Both the position numbers and the translations under genes were made by a program. A stretch of DNA of 64,000 nucleotides from Alkaliflexus imshenetskii DSM 15055 (GTDB lineage Bacteria > Bacteroidota > Bacteroidia > Bacteroidales > Marinilabiliaceae): the NCBI RefSeq assembly GCF_000517065.1, contig NZ_KI912105.1, positions 3,783,641 to 3,847,640 of the forward strand. Direction: 5' to 3'. Below, in pieces: positions 18,631 through 26,265 of this stretch; within the stretch, counting starts at the first letter, position 1, and each line of letters starts with the position of its first letter. The notes beneath the pieces were generated by a model that ran no database searches, had not been told where the DNA came from, and was given only the letters and a program-made list of their open reading frames with translations.

Positions 18631-19593
18631 ATGAACTGGAAGATGAGAAGAAAGGAAATCCGACGAGCCATAAAATATCCTGTACTGGTCTTTTTTATTC
18701 GCTTGTTTATCCTTGTATTCAGATTTGTACCTCGCACAATTCTTTTATCTGTAAGCACTGCGCTTGGTAGCCTTGCATTTCGCCTAGTGGGTAAGGAGCG
18801 TCAGAAAACAATCAATAATCTCACAAAGATTTACGGAAATGAGAAATCAGCTGAGCAGTTAAAAGAGATGGCGCGCATGGTTTTCGTTAATCAGGCTTTG
18901 AATTTTGCCGATTATGTGCATACGTTGCATTACACCACACGCAGCCAGTTTTCAGCTTTAATCGATGTGGTGGGAGAGGAGCATTTGAATGAGGCTTACA
19001 ACAAAGGCAAAGGTGTGATTTGTCTTATGAGTCATGTGGGCTCATGGGAGTTCTCAGCAATTATGCCGCCAGTGCTTGGTTATGAAACCACAGCAATAAG
19101 TCGTGCAATGCCAAACGAGCGAATCGAAAAGCTCATTGTAAGCTATCGGCAAAAAAGAGGAATGAAAAACATCAGCCGGGGAAATGCATACAGTGCCTTA
19201 ATTGACGCTCTGAAAAAAGGTGAATGCCTGATTATAATGATTGATCAGGATACGCAGACCAAAGGTGTATTTGTTGATTTCTTTGGTATGCCTGCTTACA
19301 CGCCGGTTGGTGCAGCCCGTCTCGCAATCGACTCTGGCGCTCCCGTTTTACCAATGTACATGAAGCGTAAGTCCGGTAATCGACATCAATTCACCATTTT
19401 ACCGGCGTTAGAACTTATTCAGACCGGCAATATGGATTCGGATTTGCACGAAAATACCCGTCGTTATACTGAAACAATAGAAGCAATAGTTAAGGAAGTG
19501 CCAGAACAATGGGTATGGATGCACCAGCGCTGGAAGACAACCCCGGAAGATGTGGAGCTATACCTTCAAAAGAAAAGAGAACAGAAGAATTGA
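18631..19593 (+). CDS. LpxL/HtrB-family lipid A (lyso)acyltransferase
   Basis: 320-residue inner-membrane acyltransferase expected to add a secondary acyl chain to lipid A. A hydrophobic N-terminal segment (about 16-50) is followed by the catalytic HX4E motif, H135-VGSW-E140, and later by the family's DQDTQTKGVFVDFFG and VWMHQRWKT motifs. Length is typical (~300-320). Bacteroidetes usually carry one or two such enzymes; which acyl position it modifies cannot be read from sequence. The gene is monocistronic, with terminators on both sides. Confidence 0.92.
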   Translation: MNWKMRRKEIRRAIKYPVLVFFIRLFILVFRFVPRTILLSVSTALGSLAFRLVGKERQKTINNLTKIYGNEKSAEQLKEMARMVFVNQALNFADYVHTLHYTTRSQFSALIDVVGEEHLNEAYNKGKGVICLMSHVGSWEFSAIMPPVLGYETTAISRAMPNERIEKLIVSYRQKRGMKNISRGNAYSALIDALKKGECLIIMIDQDTQTKGVFVDFFGMPAYTPVGAARLAIDSGAPVLPMYMKRKSGNRHQFTILPALELIQTGNMDSDLHENTRRYTETIEAIVKEVPEQWVWMHQRWKTTPEDVELYLQKKREQKN

Positions 19594-19640
19594 CGGTTGT
19601 TCGTAGACGAAATTATAGTTGAATGACAAATTCATGACAA

Positions 19641-19673
19641 ACAAAAAAAGGCGTTATTAACGCCTTTTTTTGT
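19641..19673. terminator. Bidirectional terminator between acyltransferase and xerD
   Basis: Stem acaaaaaaaggcg / cgcctttttttgt around ttattaa. The A-run on the left and T-run on the right give a functional terminator in both directions, matching the convergent genes. Confidence 0.88.
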
Positions 19674-19692
19674 TTGTTTACCAACCCAGATG

Positions 19693-20592
19693 CTAAGTCC
19701 TTGGATGATATTGTATGATTGTATTCTTTAGATACTCTTTGTCGAGATGCGTATAAATCTCTGTGGTGATAATGGATTCATGACCCAACATCTCCTGAAC
19801 AGCCCGCAGGTTGGCTCCTCCATCAATCAAATGTGTTGCAAATGAATGTCGGAAAGTATGTGGACTAATGTTTTTGTCCATGTTCAGCTTCTTGGTGATG
19901 TTTTTGATAATCGTAAAAATCATCACTCTCGATAGTTTTTTACCCCTTCTGTTAAGGAAGAGAATATCTTCACTATCTGCGTGGATTTTGAGGTTACGAC
20001 GATATTCACTCAAGTATAGGTTGATCTCTTTTATTGCTTTGGTGCTAATTGGCACCAAACGCTCCTTGCTGCCTTTCCCTTCAATCTTTACAAAACCTGA
20101 TTCAAAGAACAAATTTGATATTTTAAGTTCAATGAGTTCCGAAACACGTAACCCGCAACTGTATAAAGTCTCAAGTATTGCTTTGTTGCGCTGACCTTCC
20201 GGTTTTTTTGTGTCTACGGTATTTATAATGGTATCTATCTCTTCAACCGAAAGTATTTCTGGCAATTTTCTTCCCACTTTTGGGGCTTCCAGAAGAGCAG
20301 TGGGGTCTTTTTCTACTTTTTCTTCGATTAGCAGAAATTTATAAAAGGACTTTATACCACTAATAATTCTTGCTTGCGTACGTGGACTAATGCCACGGCT
20401 GCTAACCCACTCCATCATCTCTTTTAAATGGGTGAGTGTTACCTGATCCGGACCAATAGAATAACCGCGGTCTTTTAAGAACTGAACCAGTTTGTATAAA
20501 TCCGTAACATACGCATGTATGGAATTTTCTGATAATCCCTTTTCCAATTTCAGATAGTTCCTAAACGCATTAATTTCTGATTCCCAATTCAT
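19693..20592 (-). CDS. xerD: Site-specific tyrosine recombinase XerD
   Basis: 299 residues, the standard Xer length, with a SAM-like N-terminal core-binding domain (1-~100) and a C-terminal catalytic domain. Every catalytic residue is present at E. coli XerD numbering plus one: R149 (GLRVSELI), K173 (GKGSKERLVP), H245 and R248 (SPHTFRHSFATHL), H271 (LGHESI) and nucleophile Y280 (EIYTH). It resolves chromosome dimers at dif. It stands alone, divergent from aroQ and not in an integron or phage context, so it is the housekeeping recombinase; XerC cannot be fully excluded. A TAAATTTG element on the minus strand (20600-20607) lies only 7 nt from the start codon. Confidence 0.93.
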   Translation of the reverse strand: MNWESEINAFRNYLKLEKGLSENSIHAYVTDLYKLVQFLKDRGYSIGPDQVTLTHLKEMMEWVSSRGISPRTQARIISGIKSFYKFLLIEEKVEKDPTALLEAPKVGRKLPEILSVEEIDTIINTVDTKKPEGQRNKAILETLYSCGLRVSELIELKISNLFFESGFVKIEGKGSKERLVPISTKAIKEINLYLSEYRRNLKIHADSEDILFLNRRGKKLSRVMIFTIIKNITKKLNMDKNISPHTFRHSFATHLIDGGANLRAVQEMLGHESIITTEIYTHLDKEYLKNTIIQYHPRT

Positions 20593-20773
20593 AACCGAAC
20601 AAATTTAGTTTGATTTCCCGTTTTTTTGCCGATTTTTTTAGATACTCCTTAAGTAAATATAAAATAGCAACTGATAATGATTTGATAAAATTGCGAATTT
20701 TTTTTATGTAAATGCAAATATTTTTGGCAAAAGTTTCATTCACACCTTATTTTTTTATTTCAAACAGTTATCT

Positions 20774-20781
20774 TATTTTTG
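20774..20781 (+). promoter_or_regulatory. Bacteroidetes -7 element for aroQ
   Basis: TATTTTTG followed by CACC matches TAnnTTTG and lies 22 nt before the aroQ start codon. No TTG is present at the -33 distance. Confidence 0.5.
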
Positions 20782-20803
20782 CACCGTCTAATTCTATTAG
20801 CTG

Positions 20804-21229
20804 ATGAAAATTCTGATAATCAATGGCCCTAATCTGAATATGCTCGGAGTGCGGGAACCGCATATTTACGGGAGCCAATCATTTGATTCTTATTTCGATT
20901 CGCTTAAAAACCAGTATCCCGATGTTTCTTTCGGGTATTTTCAATCAAATAGTGAGGGTGATTTAATTGATTGCATTCAGCGTGAGGGTTTTACGTACGA
21001 TGGTATTGTGATTAATGCCGGTGCATATACTCACACATCTGTTGCCATTGCCGATGCGCTTTCTGCCGTTAAATCACCAGCCATTGAAGTGCACCTCTCT
21101 AACGTCTTCCGACGTGAATCTTTCCGTCATCATTCATTTCTTTCCCCTGTAGTTAAGGGGGTTATAGGTGGTTTTGGACTGGATTCGTATCGGTTGGCCG
21201 TCGAAGCTTTATTTAACAGTAATAAATAA
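20804..21229 (+). CDS. aroQ: Type II 3-dehydroquinate dehydratase
   Basis: Third step of the shikimate pathway. 141 residues, normal for the small dodecameric type II enzyme. It shows the N-terminal INGPNLNMLGVREPHIYG, with the catalytic Tyr of the flexible lid (Y22) and Arg nearby, then NAGAYTHTSVAIADAL, EVHLSNVFRRESFRHHS (catalytic His and substrate-binding Ser/Arg) and GVIGGFGLDSY. It is probably cotranscribed with pyk, 45 nt downstream. Confidence 0.96.
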   Translation: MKILIINGPNLNMLGVREPHIYGSQSFDSYFDSLKNQYPDVSFGYFQSNSEGDLIDCIQREGFTYDGIVINAGAYTHTSVAIADALSAVKSPAIEVHLSNVFRRESFRHHSFLSPVVKGVIGGFGLDSYRLAVEALFNSNK

Positions 21230-21274
21230 TTATTCTTCTATTTTCGATTTGTTAGGATTATTTAATTTTTCTCA

Positions 21275-22705
21275 ATGAAAAAACACACCAAAATTGTTGC
21301 CACCGTTTCTGACCTGAGATGTGAGGTGGAGTTCATCCGTGAATTGTATAACGCAGGTATGAACGTGGTGCGCATGAATACAGCGCACATGGATTATGAA
21401 GGGCTTAACAGACTAGTAACGAACGTGAGGCAGGTTTCTGAAAAAATTGCTTTGCTCATCGATACTAAAGGACCTGAGATCCGTACCACAAAAAGTGAAG
21501 GAGGTATTCATCTTGAGGCAGGGGAAATGCTTATCATTAAAGGTAGCCCCAACATGCCATCTTCACGCGAATGTGTTTGCGTGTCCTATGCCAACATGGC
21601 TGAAGATGTATGCGTAGGCAGTCATATCCTTTTTGATGACGGCGAGATTGATGTCGTGGTTAAAGAGCGCAAAGGTGACGAGCTGCACTGCGAAATTCAA
21701 AACAGCGGTATTCTGGGAAGCCGTAAAAGTGTAAATGTGCCAGGGGTGCGAATCAACTTGCCTTCTTTAACAGAACGCGACTACGATTTCATCAACTACG
21801 CTATTGAGAATGACATTGATTTCATTGCTCACTCTTTTGTACGCAATGCAAATGATGTACTCGAAATTCAAAAAATCCTTGACGAGCGCGACAGTGCAGT
21901 GAAAATCATCGCCAAAATCGAAAATCAGGAAGGTGTTGAGAATATCGACGAAATTCTTGAGGTGGCGCATGGCATTATGGTGGCTCGTGGCGACTTGGGA
22001 ATCGAAATTCCACAGGAGAAAATTCCTTTGGTTCAGCGCCAGCTTATTCGTAAATGCGTTGAAGCTAAGAAGCCTGTAATTGTGGCTACTCAGATGTTGC
22101 ATAGTATGATTAAAAACCCACGTCCAACACGCGCTGAAGTTACCGACGTGGCCAATGCCATCTACTATCGTACCGATGCCATCATGTTGAGCGGTGAAAC
22201 TGCTTATGGTACATATCCTGTTGAAGCTGTTAAAACCATGTCGAGTATTGCTGCTGAGGTTGAAGCCGCTAAAGATAGCCGTAACGACATCCCTGTGGAC
22301 TTGGTTCGTCATGACATTACCGCATATCTGGCCGACACAACCGTTAAGGCATCGAAAGAGTTGCCTATCAAGGCTGTGCTTACCGATAGCCTTACTGGTA
22401 AAACTGCCAGATACCTGGCGGCATTCAGAGGTCCGCTTCCAGTGGTAGCATTGTGCTATAACAAGCGTGTTGGTCGCGAATTGGCGCTTTCTTATGGTGT
22501 TTATCCTCGCCTTACAGAGCCAGGTAGCTCTAAGAGTGAAATTATGCGCAATACCCTACTTAAGCTTAAAGACAAGGAAGTTCTCGAAAACGAGGATCTG
22601 ATTGCATATCTTGGCGGAAGCTTTGGTATTGGCGGTGGAACTACCTATCTTGAAATCATCACTGTTTCAGGTTTGCTTAGCAAAATAGATCGTTGGGCCG
22701 ACTAA
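21275..22705 (+). CDS. pyk: Pyruvate kinase
   Basis: Final ATP-producing step of glycolysis. 476 residues. Visible motifs: KIVATVSDLRCEVEFIRELY and GMNVVRMNTAH at the start of the barrel, LLIDTKGPEIRT, the B-domain around residues 70-155, IAKIENQEGVENIDEI (catalytic Lys and metal-binding Glu), MVARGDLGIEIP, TQMLHSMIKNPRPTRAEVTDVANA and MLSGETAYGTYPVEAV. The C-terminal domain is complete. The N-terminus reads VATVSD where many enzymes have VATIGP, a common Bacteroidetes variant. A terminator follows at 22732. Confidence 0.97.
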   Translation: MKKHTKIVATVSDLRCEVEFIRELYNAGMNVVRMNTAHMDYEGLNRLVTNVRQVSEKIALLIDTKGPEIRTTKSEGGIHLEAGEMLIIKGSPNMPSSRECVCVSYANMAEDVCVGSHILFDDGEIDVVVKERKGDELHCEIQNSGILGSRKSVNVPGVRINLPSLTERDYDFINYAIENDIDFIAHSFVRNANDVLEIQKILDERDSAVKIIAKIENQEGVENIDEILEVAHGIMVARGDLGIEIPQEKIPLVQRQLIRKCVEAKKPVIVATQMLHSMIKNPRPTRAEVTDVANAIYYRTDAIMLSGETAYGTYPVEAVKTMSSIAAEVEAAKDSRNDIPVDLVRHDITAYLADTTVKASKELPIKAVLTDSLTGKTARYLAAFRGPLPVVALCYNKRVGRELALSYGVYPRLTEPGSSKSEIMRNTLLKLKDKEVLENEDLIAYLGGSFGIGGGTTYLEIITVSGLLSKIDRWAD

Positions 22706-22731
22706 TTTCAATTGCTTTTAATGCAAAATAT

Positions 22732-22767
22732 AAAGGGTTGTGGTATTTTTATCACAATCCTTTTTTT
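22732..22767 (+). terminator. Intrinsic terminator after pyk
   Basis: 11-bp stem aaagggttgtg / cacaatccttt (one G-T pair), 10-nt loop, then seven T. Confidence 0.85.
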
Positions 22768-22972
22768 GTAATACATTTAAAGAATTATTTTGTATGATGG
22801 GTTATCCCAAGTATTCATGAGGGTTAGCGATGGATTGCTGCGCTCGGTTGTCCAAATATTTTTATGAGAAAAATGCATTTTGTCGTAAATGCTGAATGTT
22901 TTGAAAACCATGTGTATGTGCGAACGATTGAAAAAACAGTGTAAAAAATCGTAGGATTTTTAATCATCCATA

Positions 22973-23002
22973 TTGCAGAAAACAAAAGAACCATTATCTT
23001 TG
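22973..23002 (+). promoter_or_regulatory. Promoter for the tandem tRNA-Asp genes
   Basis: TTG at 22973-22975 and TATCTTTG at 22995-23002, a 19-nt spacer. This is a near-ideal Bacteroidetes sigma-ABfr promoter (-33 TTG, -7 TAnnTTTG). Transcription should begin around 23008-23010, about 35 nt before the first tRNA. Confidence 0.8.
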
Positions 23003-23044
23003 CAACGCCTTTGAAAGAAAGGGCTAGCGTAAAAACAAATCAAT

Positions 23045-23118
23045 GGTCTGGTAGTTCAGTTGGTTAGAATATCGGCCTGTCACGCCGAGGGTCGCGGGTT
23101 CGAGTCCCGTCCAGACCG
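23045..23118 (+). tRNA. tRNA-Asp (GTC), copy 1
   Basis: 74 nt. Acceptor arms GGTCTGG / CCAGACC with discriminator G. The anticodon stem tcggc / gccga encloses loop CTGTCAC with anticodon GTC. The T arm contains GGTTCGAGTCC. The 3' CCA is not encoded, so it must be added after transcription. It is identical to the second copy 33 nt downstream. Confidence 0.97.
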
Positions 23119-23151
23119 CTAAGGTTAAAAAAGTAGGTATATTGATTTGTT

Positions 23152-23225
23152 GGTCTGGTAGTTCAGTTGGTTAGAATATCGGCCTGTCACGCCGAGGGTC
23201 GCGGGTTCGAGTCCCGTCCAGACCG
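23152..23225 (+). tRNA. tRNA-Asp (GTC), copy 2
   Basis: Exact duplicate of the copy at 23045-23118, with the same GTC anticodon and no encoded CCA. The 33-nt spacer is A/T-rich and has no obvious promoter, so both are likely processed from one transcript that ends at the strong hairpin starting 3 nt downstream. Confidence 0.97.
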
Positions 23226-23227
23226 CA

Positions 23228-23262
23228 AAAAGCCGCATAATCTTTACGATTATGCGGCTTTT
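23228..23262 (+). terminator. Intrinsic terminator after the tRNA-Asp genes
   Basis: Perfect 15-bp stem (aaaagccgcataatc / gattatgcggctttt) with loop tttac. Three short gtgc(tttt) direct repeats follow (23263-23283) before the convergent alkaline phosphatase gene. The A/T tails make it usable from both sides. Confidence 0.88.
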
Positions 23263-23289
23263 GTGCTTTTGTGCTTTTGTGCCTTGTTA

Positions 23290-24375
23290 CTATTCTGTCA
23301 ATGCTTCAATTATTTTATGATAAATATCCTTGTTGTGATAAAATCCCTTAAATAAGTCGGAGCCGGGTCCTTTGGCAAACACAGGTACCAAATCAGCAGT
23401 GTGTTGATCTGTATTGAAATAGATTTTCACTTCGTCTTTGCTGTTGCCCTTTCCTACTGAAACACCACCTGTTTCATGATCGCCTGTCACTATTAAAAGT
23501 GTGTTGGGATTTTGTTTCGTAAACTCAATTGCCACGGCCATGGCATCTTCAAAATCAAGCATCTCTGCTATTAAAAATTCCTCGTCTCTGGCATGACCCG
23601 CCCAGTCAATGTATGAACCTTCTACCATGAGAAAAAACCCATTTTCGCTTGCCGAGAGTTTAGTAAGAGCCTGTTTTGTTGCATCTTTTAGAAAGTCTCC
23701 TCTTCCTTTATGTTTCTGTGGTAACCCATTGTCGGCCACTATGTAAGCATATTTATCGCTCTTGTTCTCAATTGGGGAGATATCCAGTGTGTCAATTATA
23801 TAGCGGGATGCTGTTAAATTTTCAAGTAGGTTATGACCATCTGCCCGCTTATTGAAAAATTTTAAACCGCCGCCTGCGATGAAATCGATATTTGCAGAGA
23901 CCAGCTGTTGTGCAATTGTTTCTTCCATGTCTCTGTCAACCACTTGCGCATAAAATGATGCTGGCGTTGCGTGTGTTACAGATGAGATGCTTACAAGCCC
24001 TGTCTGATAGCCTCTTTGTTGTAAGATGGAAACGATTGATGGGAGAGGCAGCGAGTCGATGTCCAGGCCGATTCCTCTATTAAATGTTTTTTGACCGGTG
24101 GCGAAGGCTGTTCCTGCTGCTGCTGAATCGGTTACTTTGTTTGTTGCTGAGGATGTATTAATAAAGCCAATTTCTTGAAAGTGATTGAATTGTGATTCAC
24201 TCTCTTTGTAGTAAAACATTGTGGTAATCTGACTGATGCCCATCCCATCGCCAATCATAAAAATTACATTTATTGGGGACTCTTGTTTGGCAGCTGTTTT
24301 TTCATTCGAGTTTGAATGATTGCAGCTCAGCAGAGCCAGTGAGATAATTGCCAGTGATGATATTATTGTTTTCAT
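23290..24375 (-). CDS. Lipoprotein alkaline phosphatase (PhoA superfamily)
   Basis: 361 residues. N-terminal lipoprotein signal with lipobox LLSC (C18), so it is lipid-anchored in the envelope. PhoA-family metal and catalytic motifs are intact: MIGDGMG (Asp ligand, 40-46), TDSAAAGTAFATG with nucleophile S84, THATPASFYA, EGSYIDWAGHA and TGDHETGG. It lacks the long C-terminal extensions of E. coli PhoA (471 aa) but is in the range of compact bacterial enzymes. It hydrolyses phosphate monoesters. It lies downstream of susCD on the same strand but behind a strong terminator, so it probably has its own promoter or depends on read-through. Confidence 0.93.
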   Translation of the reverse strand: MKTIISSLAIISLALLSCNHSNSNEKTAAKQESPINVIFMIGDGMGISQITTMFYYKESESQFNHFQEIGFINTSSATNKVTDSAAAGTAFATGQKTFNRGIGLDIDSLPLPSIVSILQQRGYQTGLVSISSVTHATPASFYAQVVDRDMEETIAQQLVSANIDFIAGGGLKFFNKRADGHNLLENLTASRYIIDTLDISPIENKSDKYAYIVADNGLPQKHKGRGDFLKDATKQALTKLSASENGFFLMVEGSYIDWAGHARDEEFLIAEMLDFEDAMAVAIEFTKQNPNTLLIVTGDHETGGVSVGKGNSKDEVKIYFNTDQHTADLVPVFAKGPGSDLFKGFYHNKDIYHKIIEALTE

Positions 24376-24505
24376 CTGTCTAAAATTTGATTTTTAATGG
24401 TCACAACTTGTCCCGATTTATCGGGATGGAACTCGCCAGCTAGACATTCCCCTTTGTGAGAAAAGCTTTCTGCTGGCTCGTTTCATTTTGCAGATTTTAA
24501 ATTGA
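24376..24505 (-). other. Structured leader of the alkaline phosphatase gene
   Basis: The gap between susD and the phosphatase holds several palindromes: tcccgat-tt-atcggga (24411-24426), gccagc...gctggc (24435-24440 / 24472-24477) and an internal aaagcttt. They lie in the transcribed leader of the phosphatase if its promoter is just below the susD terminator. No known riboswitch is recognised. Confidence 0.4.
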
Positions 24506-24539
24506 AAACCTAAGATACAACTCATTGTATCTTAGGTTT
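24506..24539 (-). terminator. Intrinsic terminator after susD
   Basis: Perfect 14-bp stem (aaacctaagataca / tgtatcttaggttt), 6-nt loop. On the minus strand it is followed by T-rich sequence (ttttcaattt). It starts 8 nt past the susD stop codon. Confidence 0.85.
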
Positions 24540-24546
24540 ATATTGT

Positions 24547-26247
24547 TTAATTTGAATAACCTTCATTTTGAATCAGATAACCTTCAACTGATGAAGCGCC
24601 ATCGATTGCTGCCTGTGGAATAGGGAAAAGACGTCGTTTGATATCGCTATTGGTTTTCTCTGTCCAACTTCCTTCATATTTGCCAAACCTGATCATATCT
24701 GTTCTCCGTTGATGTTCCCAGTAGAACTCGAATCCACGTTCCCTGAAAAGGATGTCCAGTGTCATTGAAGTTAATGGGCGTGGCGTTACCTCCGGCCGCG
24801 CTATTCTGGATGCGCGCACACTATTAACATCGGCTAATGCACCTGAGCTGTCGCCTTTTCTTAGTTTTGCTTCGGCACGCATCAAGTATATATCGGCTAA
24901 TCTTAGTATTATCAAGTCGGCTTCTCCACGATTTCTTCCATCGGTTGAGGATTTGCTCCATTGGTATTTCATAACCCTATAACCAGTATTGTAATCGCTA
25001 CCTTCGGGGGTGAAGTCTATTTCTTCTGAATAGTCCACAAATGCATTCTCCTCAGCACGACGCCAATCTCTCATATAACCAATTTTATACCGTCCGTCTT
25101 CTGTTCGTAAAAATGATTGCTGGTTTCCTGTGTTTTGTAACCCATATTGTAATCCTCTGAAAATGCCCCTGTCAACTTCAAAAGCCTCGGCTGATATTGC
25201 CATGTCACTCGATGGATTTAGTCTTTTCCAGAAGAAACGCGCGTCTGCCTCGGCAGGATTAATTGAACCATTGGCTTGAACCCACGATTGGTAAAACTCT
25301 GGTGTTATTGCCGGACCATCTGTGCCATTGCCATTTGGAAACAAAGGGTTTCCATAAAAACTGCCTGACATTGAGAAGTAGGACATGCGGTTATGACCAT
25401 TTAAATCAGGACGTTGATCCACTGCAAATATCAACTCCTTGTTGCTGTTGTTATTGTTGTCGAAAATGTGGAAATACTCAGGTGATAGAGTATATTGCGG
25501 CATTGCTAATACGTTGTTGCTATATTCAATCACCTTATCCATATCTGCGCTGGTAAAGTTAAAGGTGGTTGCATAAGGATCGCGCCAAACAGCCGCATTT
25601 AAATGTAATCTTGCAAGAAGTCCATAGGCTGCTCCTTTTGTGAGCCTTCCCGGCCCAACATCTATTCTGAGATCTCCAATAATTACTTCGAGTTCATTGC
25701 GTATGTAGTTTATGGCTTCATCTCTTCGCAATATTTCTGATACCACATTGGGGTCATCTTTTTTAAACGCTATACCCCATAAATCGAGCGCAATCATGTT
25801 ATAATAGGCTCTAAGTCCTCTTACTTCGGCTAAAAATGTAGCGTTTTCCTCGCTTGAACCAGCCAAAGGCGTTAGTACGTTTATGGCAGAGACTGTTCTG
25901 GAGATCATTTTAGTGATACCATCCCAACAGAGTTGAATGTTTCGGTGGTTGGGTGTATATGTATGCTGATGTAGCTCTATGTAAATTCCATTGTCGCCCC
26001 AGTCGCGTCCTCCACGATAGGGTAAGATTGCTTCGTCAGTCGTGATTTGTTGAAGGGCAAAATATTTGGTATGCAAGAAAAAGTCAGGTAACAATGCATA
26101 GGCCGGAGCTACGCTGTTACGTACCAGTTCGCTATCTACTGCACCCCCTGATAAGGATTCATCAAGTATCCGTTCGTTAAGGTCAGTACATCCCCATCCC
26201 AAAACAATGGATGAGATGAAAACCAGAAATAATCTTAAAATTTTCAT
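24547..26247 (-). CDS. SusD/RagB-family nutrient-binding lipoprotein
   Basis: 566 residues with a lipoprotein signal (lipobox LGWGC, C20), so it is a surface lipoprotein capping the SusC channel. Family features: TDLNERILDES at the start, RGLRAYYNMIALDLWG, TKGAAYGLLARLHLNAAVW, LRLADIYLMRAEAKLRKGDSSGAL and the C-terminal ILFRERGFEFYWEHQRRTDMIRFG then FPIPQAAID. It lies 18 nt after susC. The ligand is unknown: no glycoside hydrolase is nearby, and the nearest enzyme is the phosphatase downstream. Confidence 0.95.
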   Translation of the reverse strand: MKILRLFLVFISSIVLGWGCTDLNERILDESLSGGAVDSELVRNSVAPAYALLPDFFLHTKYFALQQITTDEAILPYRGGRDWGDNGIYIELHQHTYTPNHRNIQLCWDGITKMISRTVSAINVLTPLAGSSEENATFLAEVRGLRAYYNMIALDLWGIAFKKDDPNVVSEILRRDEAINYIRNELEVIIGDLRIDVGPGRLTKGAAYGLLARLHLNAAVWRDPYATTFNFTSADMDKVIEYSNNVLAMPQYTLSPEYFHIFDNNNNSNKELIFAVDQRPDLNGHNRMSYFSMSGSFYGNPLFPNGNGTDGPAITPEFYQSWVQANGSINPAEADARFFWKRLNPSSDMAISAEAFEVDRGIFRGLQYGLQNTGNQQSFLRTEDGRYKIGYMRDWRRAEENAFVDYSEEIDFTPEGSDYNTGYRVMKYQWSKSSTDGRNRGEADLIILRLADIYLMRAEAKLRKGDSSGALADVNSVRASRIARPEVTPRPLTSMTLDILFRERGFEFYWEHQRRTDMIRFGKYEGSWTEKTNSDIKRRLFPIPQAAIDGASSVEGYLIQNEGYSN

Positions 26248-26265
26248 GATTGTAAAGTGTATGAA

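Larger units (their letters stand above)
22706..23044 (+). other. Intergenic region between pyk and tRNA-Asp
   Basis: Contains the pyk terminator (22732-22767), about 200 nt in which I see nothing, and then the tRNA promoter (22973-23002). No coding potential is evident. Confidence 0.6.

Noticed and set aside
19693-20592. Mobile element marked by a tyrosine recombinase
   Set aside because: Catalytic residues and length fit housekeeping XerD; there are no att repeats, cargo genes or transposases nearby.
21767-22312. 181-codon minus-strand frame inside pyk
   Set aside because: Antisense shadow of pyruvate kinase; His/Asn-rich composition is a by-product of the sense codons.
23263-23283. gtgctttt direct repeats after the tRNA terminator as a regulatory array
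   Set aside because: Only three short units with the tail of the terminator; likely slippage of low-complexity sequence.
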